From positions 1 to 25,500 of the forward strand of contig CAKUOD010000019.1 in NCBI GenBank assembly GCA_934668695.1: 25,500 bases of DNA, in the 5' to 3' direction. The translations under genes and the position numbers were made by a program. Numbering within the stretch: position 1 is the first letter of the stretch; every line of letters begins with the position of its first letter. Below, piece after piece: positions 6,306-13,684 of this stretch. This DNA is from an uncultured Collinsella sp. (GTDB taxonomy: Bacteria > Actinomycetota > Coriobacteriia > Coriobacteriales > Coriobacteriaceae). The notes under the pieces were generated by a model. That model was not told the origin of the DNA and did not search any database. It saw only the letters and a list, made by a program, of their open reading frames with translations.

Positions 6306-7358
6306 TTAGTGCCTCATAAAGTGGTATTCGATCACATTGCTGTAGGGGTGACCCGGGCCCACAATGCCCTGCGGGAACAGCGGCTGGTGCGGCGTGTCGG
6401 GGTACATTTCTGCCTCGAGGGCAAAGCCGGCGCCCCAGCCATAGTTGGCATCGTCCTTGGCGTGCTCGTCGCCCAGCCAGTTGCCGGTGTAGAGCTGCAC
6501 GCCCGGGGCGGTGGTGTAGTAGTCCAGCTCGCGGCCGGTCCACATCTCCTCGACGTGCATCGCACGGCGCAGATTACGGCCGTACTGATAGCCATCGATG
6601 CACAGACAGTGATCGTAGCCACGGGCCTGCTTAATCTGCGGGTCGTCGGCCTCCATGCCGGGAGCGACGGGGCGCAGTTCGCGAAAGTCAAACGGTGTTC
6701 CCTCGACCGGAGCAATCTCGCCGGTGGGGATGTTCTGCTCGTTAATGGGCAGGTAGTGAGCAGCGTTGGCCACAAAGAAGTGCTCGCAGTCCATGCCGGC
6801 GTTATGGCCGGCAAGGTTAAAGTAGGTGTGGTTAGTCATGGACACGTAGGTGGCGCGGTCGCTCTCGCAGCCATACTCGATGCGAAAGACACCGGTGCGC
6901 GTCACGGTGAACACGGCCGTAAAGGTGCGGTTGCCGGGCAGGCCCAGCTCGCCATCCTCAAGCGAGGTAGTCATGCGCACGGCGTTGTGGACCTCGTCGA
7001 GCTCGGCATCCCACACGCGCTTGTGCAGGCCGTGCTCAAGATCGCTGTGCAGGTTGTTGGCACCCTCGTTGGCGGGCATATGCCAGTCTGTGCCGGCGAT
7101 GGTGATCGTGGCATCCGCGGTGCGGTTGGCCACGGGGCCGATGGTCGCGCCAAAGCAGGCGGGGTTATCAAAGTAATCCTCGAGCTTATCGAAGCCCAGC
7201 ACCACATCACGCACGTTGCCGGGAATGTCGGGCACATCGATACCCAGCACGGTGGCGCCATAGTCCATAATGCGAACGCAGATCTCGGGCCCGTTGAGGG
7301 TGTAACGATGAACGGGGGTACCGCACGGCGCGGTGCCGAAAAGCTCGGAAGTGATCAT
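6306..7358 (-). CDS. galM: Aldose 1-epimerase (mutarotase)
   Basis: GalM interconverts the alpha and beta anomers of free sugars such as galactose or glucose in the cytoplasm, feeding galactokinase or glucokinase. It is 350 aa, typical of the family. Visible motifs are GATIGPVANR (residues 70-79), the catalytic-His motif TNHTYFNL (His177), YDHCL, PGVQLYTGN and the C-terminal ALEAEMYPD, whose Glu315 is the expected catalytic base. AGGA precedes the ATG by about 6 bases on the minus strand. It stands as a single gene divergent from a DeoR-type regulator, which may control it. No Leloir-pathway genes (galK, galT, galE) are in the window, so the partner kinase is elsewhere. Confidence 0.94.
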   Translation of the reverse strand: MITSELFGTAPCGTPVHRYTLNGPEICVRIMDYGATVLGIDVPDIPGNVRDVVLGFDKLEDYFDNPACFGATIGPVANRTADATITIAGTDWHMPANEGANNLHSDLEHGLHKRVWDAELDEVHNAVRMTTSLEDGELGLPGNRTFTAVFTVTRTGVFRIEYGCESDRATYVSMTNHTYFNLAGHNAGMDCEHFFVANAAHYLPINEQNIPTGEIAPVEGTPFDFRELRPVAPGMEADDPQIKQARGYDHCLCIDGYQYGRNLRRAMHVEEMWTGRELDYYTTAPGVQLYTGNWLGDEHAKDDANYGWGAGFALEAEMYPDTPHQPLFPQGIVGPGHPYSNVIEYHFMRH

Positions 7359-7484
7359 TTAGTTCCTAACATCGAGGTATTCCGGACAAACTGTAGCGCG
7401 AACAAGCGAGATTATCACTACACCCCACTAAAGCAGGGGGTATTTTTCTTAAAAAAAGTAATGAAGGCGCAGTTGAAGCGTCCA

Positions 7485-7512
7485 TTTTTGGTCCGCGCGA
7501 ATCTGATACAAT
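7485..7512 (+). promoter_or_regulatory. Candidate promoter of the DeoR-type regulator
   Basis: TTTTTG (7485-7490) and TACAAT (7507-7512) are 16 bases apart. Transcription would start near 7519, about 45 bases before the start codon. The shared galM/regulator gap is 205 bases; no convincing operator was found in it. Confidence 0.45.
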
Positions 7513-7563
7513 TTGTTCGTTACTGTTTGAATTGATGTACGCGTGGAACAGCGAGGACTCATC

Positions 7564-8328
7564 GTGATTAAGGCAGAGCGACAGGATAGGGTTCGTCAGC
7601 TGCTCGAGGAGCAGGGAACGGTCTCAGTCAAGGAGATTTCGGACGCGCTGGGCGTCTCGGACATGACGATCCGTCGCGACCTTGAGGAGCTCGCGAACCT
7701 GGGCGAGATCGAGCGCGTGCACGGCGGTGCCCGCAGCGCGCAGGGTCGCCCCCATGCGATGCTGCGTCACGAGTACTCTCATAGCGAAAAGCGGTCCAAG
7801 CACGCTGAGGAAAAGTTGCAGATCGCGCGCCGTGCCGTGGAGCTCATCGAGGAAGGCTCGACCATCTTTTTGGGCACGGGCACCACGGTTGAACAGATGG
7901 CCTCGATGCTGCCGGCGTGCCGTTTGCGCATCGTGACCAACTCGCTTTCGGTTTTTAACCTGCTCGAGGAGCGCGAGGACTGCGATCTGTGTCTCGTGGG
8001 CGGCATGTACCGTCGCCGTACCGCTGCTTTTGTGGGCCCCACGGCCGAGGACACTCTGCGCGCGCTGGGGATTGACGCGGCCTTTATCGGCGCCAACGGC
8101 ATTCTGGACGGCGACGTGTCCACGTCCAACATGGACGAGGGCCGCATCCAGCAGCTCGCCTTTAGCAAGGCCGATTCGCGCTACCTCATCGCCGATTCCA
8201 GCAAGATCGGCAGGCGCGACTTCTACACCTTCTGCCGTCTGGACAACCTGGACGCTGTAGTATGCGAGCCGAGCATCGCCGCCGAGGACCGCGTCGCCAT
8301 CGAGGAACACACGCAAGTCATCTGCTAG
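7564..8328 (+). CDS. DeoR-family transcriptional regulator
   Basis: This is a sugar-phosphate-responsive repressor of about 254 aa. The start is taken as GTG 7564 because GAGGA (7553-7557) lies 6 bases before it; an in-frame GTG at 7543 lacks a ribosome site. Residues about 1-55 form the DeoR helix-turn-helix, with GTVSVKEISDALGVSDMTIRRDLEELANLGEIERVHGGA nearly matching the family signature. Residues about 70-240 form the DeoR C-terminal sensor domain, including the GTGTTVEQMA loop expected to bind a phosphorylated sugar, then IVTNSLSV, LVGGMYRRRTAAFVGP and ADSSKIGRRDF. It is divergent from galM, the most likely target. The inducer cannot be told from sequence. Confidence 0.93.
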   Translation: MIKAERQDRVRQLLEEQGTVSVKEISDALGVSDMTIRRDLEELANLGEIERVHGGARSAQGRPHAMLRHEYSHSEKRSKHAEEKLQIARRAVELIEEGSTIFLGTGTTVEQMASMLPACRLRIVTNSLSVFNLLEEREDCDLCLVGGMYRRRTAAFVGPTAEDTLRALGIDAAFIGANGILDGDVSTSNMDEGRIQQLAFSKADSRYLIADSSKIGRRDFYTFCRLDNLDAVVCEPSIAAEDRVAIEEHTQVIC

Positions 8329-8385
8329 CTAGCGCTGCAGGAGAAACTTCTGCCCTCTGACAACGCGGGGGTTACCGCTTCAATA

Positions 8386-8490
8386 TGACGCGTAAATGTA
8401 AAAACGCCATTTGCGCGTCAAAAAAATATGACACGTAAAAATTTGCGTGTCATTTTACGCGTCAACATGACGCGAAATGACGCGCAAATG
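8386..8490. repeat. Cluster of TGACGCG/TGACACG palindromes
   Basis: Seven copies of TGACGCG or TGACACG, in both orientations, lie within about 100 bases between the convergent DeoR and Fic genes. The clearest inverted pairs are TGACGCGTAAATG (8386-8398) with CATTTGCGCGTCA (8408-8420), and ATGACACG (8428-8435) with CGTGTCAT (8446-8453). Single copies follow at 8458-8464 (reverse), 8468-8474 and 8478-8484. An A-run before and T-run after the second hairpin could make it a weak two-way terminator, but the number of copies exceeds what termination needs. Confidence 0.7.
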
Positions 8491-8528
8491 TGCGCGGATA
8501 GCAAGAACGAGGTTATTCCGAGAAATGA

Positions 8529-9761
8529 CTAGATTCCGTATTTTGCCCTGATGTCCCTTGAGAATGAATCGTAGTCTTCGTAGAGCCCCTCGCTGCTTTC
8601 GTCCTCGGCTCGGTTCATGCGCTCAAGGAGCTTATCCTTTGGGGATTCTTTTGTAATTGCGCGCTCGCCATCGGGTGTTGTGGATTGCATGAATAATTCC
8701 AGAGCGTGGTCGTCTTTGATTATGTAGCCCGTTGAACGACCTGCTCCTGTTTTTTCGATTGCACCGCAACCAACAAGCTGGCTGAGGGTCCGTTTTACGG
8801 TCACCTCGCTGATGTCGGGACAGTTGGACTGAATGTCGGATTTCTTTATGACACCAGGTCTCTGCTGGAATAGAGCGGCGATACGTGCTTGCTTCGATTT
8901 AGGGCGCGTGCTGGAGTCTATCAAGGTGCGCTGCTCGAGTTGTCGGTAAGCGGCCAGGGTGGTTCCAAGCATGAAGCGGATAAAGGGTGCCTCGATGTTT
9001 CGATTTTCATCCCATCCAGCGGAGCTCGCGGCGAGGGCGTCGTAATAAAGCGCCTTGTTGTCTTCTATGAGTCGTTCGATGCTGATGTAACGCGCAACGT
9101 CGTATCCGGTCTTTTCGAGCAACAGCGTTGTGAGGAGTCGGCTCATCCTGCCATTGCCATCGTTGAAGGGATGAATGCTGACAAAATCGAAGATGAAGCG
9201 GAATGATATAAGGAGTGGGTCGCAGACTTGGCGAGATAAAGCATCGTTGAGGGATTGACAGGCTTCTTCGATAAGCCCCGGGGTTGCTATGGCCGAAGGG
9301 GGCCTAAAGCGCACAAATCGATTACCTTGATCGTCGATGGAGACGATTTCGTTATCGCTGTCTTTCCAACGGCCCCCATACGAGATTGCTGTGTGTGCCA
9401 TGAGGTCACGATGCAGCTGCAGAATGAGCGACGGCGTAATGGGAGTGGAGTCATGTTGCTCGTGAATAAGCGAAAGTACATCTCGGTATCCGGCGATTTC
9501 TTCCTCTGCGCGGGAGTTTGGCTTGGCGGAATACGCCATGATCGCTTTGAGTCTTTTTTGGGTGGTAACAATTCCCTCAAGTCCGTTGGAGGATTGGGTG
9601 CTTTGGATCTTGGCCTCCTCCATAAGGGACGATAGAAGCTCGGGTTTAACTTGACTCAGAACAAGCTGCCTGCCTTTATGTTCTCGTATTGAGAGAAGGA
9701 GGTTGGTTATTGGAGTTGCTTCGAGTTCCGCTGGAACTGTGGCGTAATCGAATTGTCGCAT
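8529..9761 (-). CDS. Fic-domain protein with N-terminal inhibitory helix and C-terminal winged helix
   Basis: Fic proteins transfer AMP or another nucleotide to hydroxyl groups of target proteins. This 410-aa protein carries the full catalytic motif HPFNDGNGRMSR (His197 catalytic, Asp201 metal-binding, Arg205). It also has an N-terminal SSNGLEG segment that fits the inhibitory motif [S/T]xxxE[G/N] (Ser58, Glu62, Gly63), placing it with the self-inhibited class II enzymes. Residues about 290-345 look like a winged helix (KKSDIQSNCPDISEVTVKRTLSQLVGCGAIEKTGAGRSTGY), suggesting DNA binding. The tail (346-410) is charged and unassigned. AGGA precedes the ATG, and a 75-bp palindrome lies directly upstream, a natural site for autoregulation. 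Its base composition looks less GC-rich than the neighbouring genes, hinting at transfer. The target is unknown. Confidence 0.9.
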   Translation of the reverse strand: MRQFDYATVPAELEATPITNLLLSIREHKGRQLVLSQVKPELLSSLMEEAKIQSTQSSNGLEGIVTTQKRLKAIMAYSAKPNSRAEEEIAGYRDVLSLIHEQHDSTPITPSLILQLHRDLMAHTAISYGGRWKDSDNEIVSIDDQGNRFVRFRPPSAIATPGLIEEACQSLNDALSRQVCDPLLISFRFIFDFVSIHPFNDGNGRMSRLLTTLLLEKTGYDVARYISIERLIEDNKALYYDALAASSAGWDENRNIEAPFIRFMLGTTLAAYRQLEQRTLIDSSTRPKSKQARIAALFQQRPGVIKKSDIQSNCPDISEVTVKRTLSQLVGCGAIEKTGAGRSTGYIIKDDHALELFMQSTTPDGERAITKESPKDKLLERMNRAEDESSEGLYEDYDSFSRDIRAKYGI

Positions 9762-9769
9762 GAGGTTCC

Positions 9770-9844
9770 TTTCGGTATCACGAACATACTTTCGGTATCA
9801 TAATACCATGAAATGATACCGAAAGTATGTTCGTGATACCGAAA
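9770..9844. promoter_or_regulatory. 75-bp palindrome in the Fic promoter, four TTTCGGTATCA units
   Basis: Arms 9770-9801 and 9813-9844 are perfectly complementary over 32 bases around an 11-base centre. Each arm contains TTTCGGTATCA twice, 20 bases (about two helical turns) apart, so there are four copies as two inverted pairs. The edge lies 9 bases from the Fic start codon. On the minus strand the centre contains TATTAT and TATGAT, possible -10 boxes, so a bound protein would cover the promoter. A further inverted pair (GAAACCAAGG 9841-9850 / CCTTGGTTTC 9882-9891) follows. Confidence 0.8.
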
Positions 9845-9900
9845 CCAAGGATAGAAGTGCGCGTCGTAGCTGCTTGGAAGGCCTTGGTTTCACCGTCTTA

Positions 9901-9960
9901 TTGTCTCAATCTGTAACAGGTAGGGCCGAAATTCTCAGCTAGATGTTACAGATTGAGATG
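9901..9960. repeat. Palindromic intergenic repeat, copy 1
   Basis: TCTCAATCTGTAACA (9904-9918) faces TGTTACAGATTGAGA (9944-9958), perfectly paired over 15 bases. A 25-base centre (GGTAGGGCCGAAA...CAGCTAGA) separates them. There is no T-run, so it is not an ordinary terminator. It is one of seven copies in the window. Confidence 0.85.
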
Positions 9961-9980
9961 TTTCGGCTCGGGCTGCGGCC

Positions 9981-10043
9981 TTTGTCTCGATCTGTAACAG
10001 TTAGGACCAAAAATCCCTGCTAGATGTTACAGATCGAGACAAA
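9981..10043. repeat. Palindromic intergenic repeat, copy 2
   Basis: This is the longest perfect copy: TTTGTCTCGATCTGTAACA (9981-9999) pairs over 19 bases with 10025-10043, around a 25-base centre. Confidence 0.88.
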
Positions 10044-10068
10044 GGGTCCGCGCGGCCCGGCCAAAAAC

Positions 10069-10111
10069 AAAAAGGCCGCATGCGAACCCGTGGAGGGATT
10101 CACATGCGGCC
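10069..10111 (-). terminator. Terminator of cassette A
   Basis: On the minus strand GGCCGCATGTGAA (10111-10099) pairs with TTCGCATGCGGCC (10086-10074), with one G-U-type mismatch, followed by five T (10073-10069). It lies 22 bases past the stop of the cassette A hydrolase. Confidence 0.9.
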
Positions 10112-10133
10112 GACAGGGGGTATGCGGCTGAAA

Positions 10134-11555
10134 CTAGGCCATGAGCAGGCCGGTCTCCGCGACGTTCTTGTACCAGTACGCGCTTGCCTTGGGATAGCGC
10201 TTCTGGGTCTCAAAGTCGATGTAGAACAGGCCATAGCGCTTGTTATAGCCGTTGGTCCAGGAGAACTGGTCCTGCAGCGACCACACAAAGTAACCGTCGA
10301 CGTTTACGCCGCCGTCGATTGCCTTGAGGATCCACGCGAGATGCTGACGCATATAGTCGATGCGAGGGGCATCGTCGATAAAGCCGTCCTCAAAGTCGTC
10401 CTTATAGCCCATGCCGTTCTCGGTGATGTAGATCTTCTTGTAGTTGGGGTAATCGTTCTTAATGCGGAGCAGCAGATCGTACAGGCCCTCGGGATAGATA
10501 ATCCAGTCCCAATCGGTGGTGGGTACGCCTTCGCGCACGCATGCCTCACCAACGCCCTTGAGGAACCAGCGCGAGGAGCCCTTGTCGCCAGTGCCATTGT
10601 GGTTGATGTCGTTTTCGCCCTCGGCGGCACGCAGGAACTGACACTTGTAGGTATTGACGCCCAGGCAATCGTTGTAGGGGAGTGCGGCGGTCAGCGCGAC
10701 GATGTCCTCGTCGCGGACGTCGAGCTCGCCGCCGGCGATATGGGCCAGCTTGGTCGCAGCCTCCATGGTGTCGGCTGCATAGTGGCCGCGGAAGGTGGCG
10801 TCGAGCACCCAGCGGTTGTTGATGACGTCGGCCATGCGGGCCGCCTCGCAGTCGGCAGCGCTGTTGGGGTCGAGGGGATACTTGGGCTCCAGGTTCTGGA
10901 CAATGCCGATCTCGCCCTCAAAGCCACCCTCATGGAAGGCGACGACGGCCTTGGCGTGGGCCACCATCATGTTGTGCATAAGCTGGAAGGCCTTGTCCAG
11001 GCGATACTTCTCGCCGTGCGGCCAGTTGCCAACGATAAAGCTGCCCTCGGCGGTCGCGGGAATCTCGTTAAAGGTAAACCAGTGCTTGACCTCGGTGAAC
11101 TCGGCAAAGCAGAACTTGGCGTACTCGACAAAGGCGTCGATCGTCGTGCGCGTCAGAAAGCCCTCGCCGCCGTCCTGGTAGAAGGCCTCGGGCGTATCAA
11201 AGTGATCGAGCGTGACGTAGGGAATAACGCCGGCTTTATTGCAGGTGGCAAAGAGCTCGTGATAGAAGGCAACGCCCTCGGGGTTGATCTCACCAGTGCC
11301 GTTGGGGAAGATACGGCTCCAAGCGATGGAGACACGGATACCGTTGATGCCGAAGCGCTGGCACAGGTCGATATCGACCGGGTACTTGTTGTAGAAATCG
11401 CTTGCGGGATCGGGGGAGAAGCGACCCTGAGCAGCCAGGAAATCGTCCCAGGGCACTTTGCCCTTGCCGTGCGTGCGGGTCTCGCCCTCAACCTGGTAAG
11501 CGGCGGTGGCGCCGCCAAACACGAAGCCGTCGGGGAACTGCATGGGGTTGTTCAT
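10134..11555 (-). CDS. lacG: GH1 6-phospho-beta-galactosidase-like enzyme (cassette A)
   Basis: This cytoplasmic glycosidase cleaves 6-phosphorylated beta-galactosides delivered by a PTS. It has 473 aa and aligns by eye along its length with lactococcal LacG (FVFGGATAAYQVEG, PASDFYNKYPVD, INGIRVSIAWSRIFP). The acid/base is Glu164 in FTFNEI and the nucleophile is Glu379 in ITENG. The phosphate-binding Ser432, Lys439 and Tyr441 lie in SWTNGYNKRYG with the same spacing as LacG. Trp433, next to that Ser, is the residue linked to 6-phospho-galactoside preference; 6-phospho-beta-glucosidases usually have a small residue there. It follows the cassette A transporter on the same strand with a 75-base gap and was probably translated from the same mRNA. 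The natural disaccharide is unknown. Confidence 0.9.
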   Translation of the reverse strand: MNNPMQFPDGFVFGGATAAYQVEGETRTHGKGKVPWDDFLAAQGRFSPDPASDFYNKYPVDIDLCQRFGINGIRVSIAWSRIFPNGTGEINPEGVAFYHELFATCNKAGVIPYVTLDHFDTPEAFYQDGGEGFLTRTTIDAFVEYAKFCFAEFTEVKHWFTFNEIPATAEGSFIVGNWPHGEKYRLDKAFQLMHNMMVAHAKAVVAFHEGGFEGEIGIVQNLEPKYPLDPNSAADCEAARMADVINNRWVLDATFRGHYAADTMEAATKLAHIAGGELDVRDEDIVALTAALPYNDCLGVNTYKCQFLRAAEGENDINHNGTGDKGSSRWFLKGVGEACVREGVPTTDWDWIIYPEGLYDLLLRIKNDYPNYKKIYITENGMGYKDDFEDGFIDDAPRIDYMRQHLAWILKAIDGGVNVDGYFVWSLQDQFSWTNGYNKRYGLFYIDFETQKRYPKASAYWYKNVAETGLLMA

Positions 11556-11589
11556 AAGTCATCCTTTCCGTGGGATACGAATAGGGAGA

Positions 11590-11616
11590 GGTGCCCAAAC
11601 TGGGGGTCCGGGCACC
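11590..11616 (-). other. Intercistronic hairpin, cassette A
   Basis: GGTGCCC (11590-11596) pairs with GGGCACC (11610-11616) between the transporter stop and the hydrolase start. There is no T-run. It may act in RNA processing or stability rather than termination. Confidence 0.5.
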
Positions 11617-11630
11617 AACAGAGGGAGGAA

Positions 11631-13409
11631 CTAGTCGAGGTTCTCGCGGAGCCACTTGATGGCGCCAGCGGGGTCGCGAGTAAGGTCGATATATTCCTTA
11701 CCGCGGGGAGCGAGCAGCTTAATGCCCAGACGATCGGTGTCGGCCTTCATGTCGTTGTAGTAGCTACGAACCTGCGGGGCGAGCACGATGACGTCGTACT
11801 GATCCATGATGGCAGTGTGCTGGCCATAGGCGCCTGCGGAGGAAGCGATGTTCTCTCCGGTCTGCGCGGCACCTTCCTTGATGGCGTTGGCGAGCATGGC
11901 AGAGGTGCCGGCGCCGGCGCACAGGACGAGGACCTTCAGGCCATCGACATCCTTCTTGGCGGATGCATCGGCAGCGGGCTCGGGCTGATCGGCGACAGGC
12001 TTGCTGTCAGCGGCGGCATCGGTCGTCTCGACGGAAGCGGTAGCCTGCTCGACACCGGGCGCAGAGGGCTTGGCGGCGATGGCAGCGGCACCATCGGACT
12101 CGAGACCCAGCTCGGCGGCGCGCTCGGCCTCCTGGTCGCAGAGCAGCTTATCGTATGCCTTCAAGAACGGCAGGTAGATGATGGCGTCCAGCAAGATGAT
12201 GATCGCGACAAATACCAGGGCGATAAGCTGGAAGTTCGTGGTGATGAAAATGCCGATGGGGGCGGGGGTGGCCCAAGGCACCACGAAGGAGAAGCCGTTC
12301 ATGCCCACGTTATCGATAAAGAACTTGGCAACACTCACGTTGACGCAGCCGGCGGCAACAAAGGGGATGAGCATGTAGGGGTTAAGGATCATCGGCGCGC
12401 CAAAGAGCAGCGGTTCGTTGACGGCGAAGGCAACAGGAACAATCGAGGCCTTGCCGACGGCTTTGAGCTGCTTGGACTTCATAAAGAGAATCAGCAGAAG
12501 CGGCACGATGAAGGTGGCGCCGGTACCGCCGAACTCACCCACGAGCGACATGTTAAAGGTGAGGGAGTGGGCGGGGTGGCCACCGGCCAGCAGAACCTGC
12601 AGGTTCTCGGCCTGGTTGGCAAGACGGATGGGGTCGATGCCCGGCTGGACGATCGAGGGACCGTGGACGCCGATGAACCAGAAGAACGCGGTTGCTGCCT
12701 GGATAAGGATAAGGCCAGGATAGGTTTCTGCAGCTGTAAAGAGCGGGGAGAGCAGTTTGATAAGCAGCTCGGAGAACGGAACACCCATGAGGTTGCGCAC
12801 GACGACATCGATGATGCCGCAGATGATGACGGCGCCGCCAAAGGGGATAATGTCGCGGAAGTTCTGAGCGATGGCGCCCGGGACCTCCTTGGGCAGCTTA
12901 ATGGTCAGATCGCGCGAGACGCAGAACTTATAGACCCACACGGTAATGAACGCGGCGATATAGGCCGAGAACAGACCGCGCGTACCCATGCTGGTGCAAT
13001 CGAAGACCGAAAGCTCGGAGCCGTTGAACTTAGTGGTGAACTGCGTAACGGCGAGCAAAAGCATACTGCACTGGGCGGCCACCATGGTGGAGCCGTCGTT
13101 GAGCACTTTGCCGGCGGGCATGCGACGGTTCATGGAAGCCGTAAAGTTCTTGGCAGTGGTGCCGGCGACCATGATGCCCATGACACCCATGGTGAAGTTG
13201 TAGAGCTTATTGCACCAGTCGATGAGCGGTTGGGGCAACGTGATGCCGACCACGCCGGGAAGGGTGGCAATGAGCAGGAAGATCGAAGAGGTGAGGACGA
13301 TGGGCATGCACCCAAGAAATCCGTCCTTAATGGCCTGGAGGTAGATGTTCCTCGAGATCTTCTCAAAGAACGGTTGATGCTTTTCGAGCATCTTTACGAT
13401 GGCGTCCAT
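11631..13409 (-). CDS. Lactose/cellobiose-family PTS EIICB (cassette A)
   Basis: This 592-aa membrane permease takes up a disaccharide and phosphorylates it during transport. Residues 1 to about 425 form the EIIC domain of the lactose/cellobiose family, starting MDAIVKMLEKHQPFFEKISR. It has the substrate-site segments GVHGPSIV and VNEPLLFGAP (conserved His and Glu). A long Ala/Pro/Asp-rich linker (about 430-490) leads to an EIIB domain with the phospho-site VLVLCAGAGTSAML (Cys497). AAGGAG lies 4-5 bases before the ATG. It precedes the hydrolase in the operon and is divergent from the LacI-type gene at 13685. No EIIA is fused; the single EIIA at 25041 is the likely donor. Among the three transporters it is closest to that of cassette B. 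Confidence 0.93.
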   Translation of the reverse strand: MDAIVKMLEKHQPFFEKISRNIYLQAIKDGFLGCMPIVLTSSIFLLIATLPGVVGITLPQPLIDWCNKLYNFTMGVMGIMVAGTTAKNFTASMNRRMPAGKVLNDGSTMVAAQCSMLLLAVTQFTTKFNGSELSVFDCTSMGTRGLFSAYIAAFITVWVYKFCVSRDLTIKLPKEVPGAIAQNFRDIIPFGGAVIICGIIDVVVRNLMGVPFSELLIKLLSPLFTAAETYPGLILIQAATAFFWFIGVHGPSIVQPGIDPIRLANQAENLQVLLAGGHPAHSLTFNMSLVGEFGGTGATFIVPLLLILFMKSKQLKAVGKASIVPVAFAVNEPLLFGAPMILNPYMLIPFVAAGCVNVSVAKFFIDNVGMNGFSFVVPWATPAPIGIFITTNFQLIALVFVAIIILLDAIIYLPFLKAYDKLLCDQEAERAAELGLESDGAAAIAAKPSAPGVEQATASVETTDAAADSKPVADQPEPAADASAKKDVDGLKVLVLCAGAGTSAMLANAIKEGAAQTGENIASSAGAYGQHTAIMDQYDVIVLAPQVRSYYNDMKADTDRLGIKLLAPRGKEYIDLTRDPAGAIKWLRENLD

Positions 13410-13485
13410 AGAGCTCCTTTGCTGCTTGATGCGCGATGCATGTGGATGGAACTGGTCGTCGATGGATGGTCAGGACTGCCCGGAA

Positions 13486-13506
13486 ACCTTCCTGCTTAAG
13501 GAAGGT
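13486..13506 (-). other. Leader hairpin before the cassette A transporter
   Basis: ACCTTCCT (13486-13493) pairs with AGGAAGGT (13499-13506) around GCTTA. It lies just inside the operator and would fall near the 5' end of the mRNA. No T-run is present. Confidence 0.4.
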
Positions 13507-13510
13507 ATTG

Positions 13511-13552
13511 CGAAATGACAACGTTGTCATTTCGTTAATGACAACGTAAGAC
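13511..13552. promoter_or_regulatory. Operators of cassette A (TGACAACGTTGTCA)
   Basis: A 24-bp perfect palindrome at 13511-13534 has the core TGACAACGTTGTCA (13516-13529), the classic LacI-family form with a central CG. A second, half-conserved copy TGACAACGTAAGAC follows 23 bases on (13539-13552). Both lie in the divergent gap between the transporter and the regulator, so one protein can control both directions. Confidence 0.82.
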
Positions 13553-13684
13553 ATTATTGGAAGAGCAACAAGGATTTACAGGTGAACGGTCGATATTGTC
13601 CGATAAACGGCTGATTTATCAGTCAGGCAGGTAGTGTATGCTAGAACGCAAAAAACAAGCGATGCAAAACCGGCTGGAGAAGTA

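Noticed and set aside
9901..10043. CRISPR-like repeat array
   Set aside because: Units are self-complementary palindromes with conserved centres, irregular spacing and no variable spacers; no cas genes are near.
10080..13499. A 1139-codon open frame on the plus strand across the cassette A hydrolase and transporter
   Set aside because: It is the mirror of two well-recognised genes on the minus strand. GC-rich codon use suppresses stop codons in the opposite frame, and its translation is low-complexity with no family resemblance.
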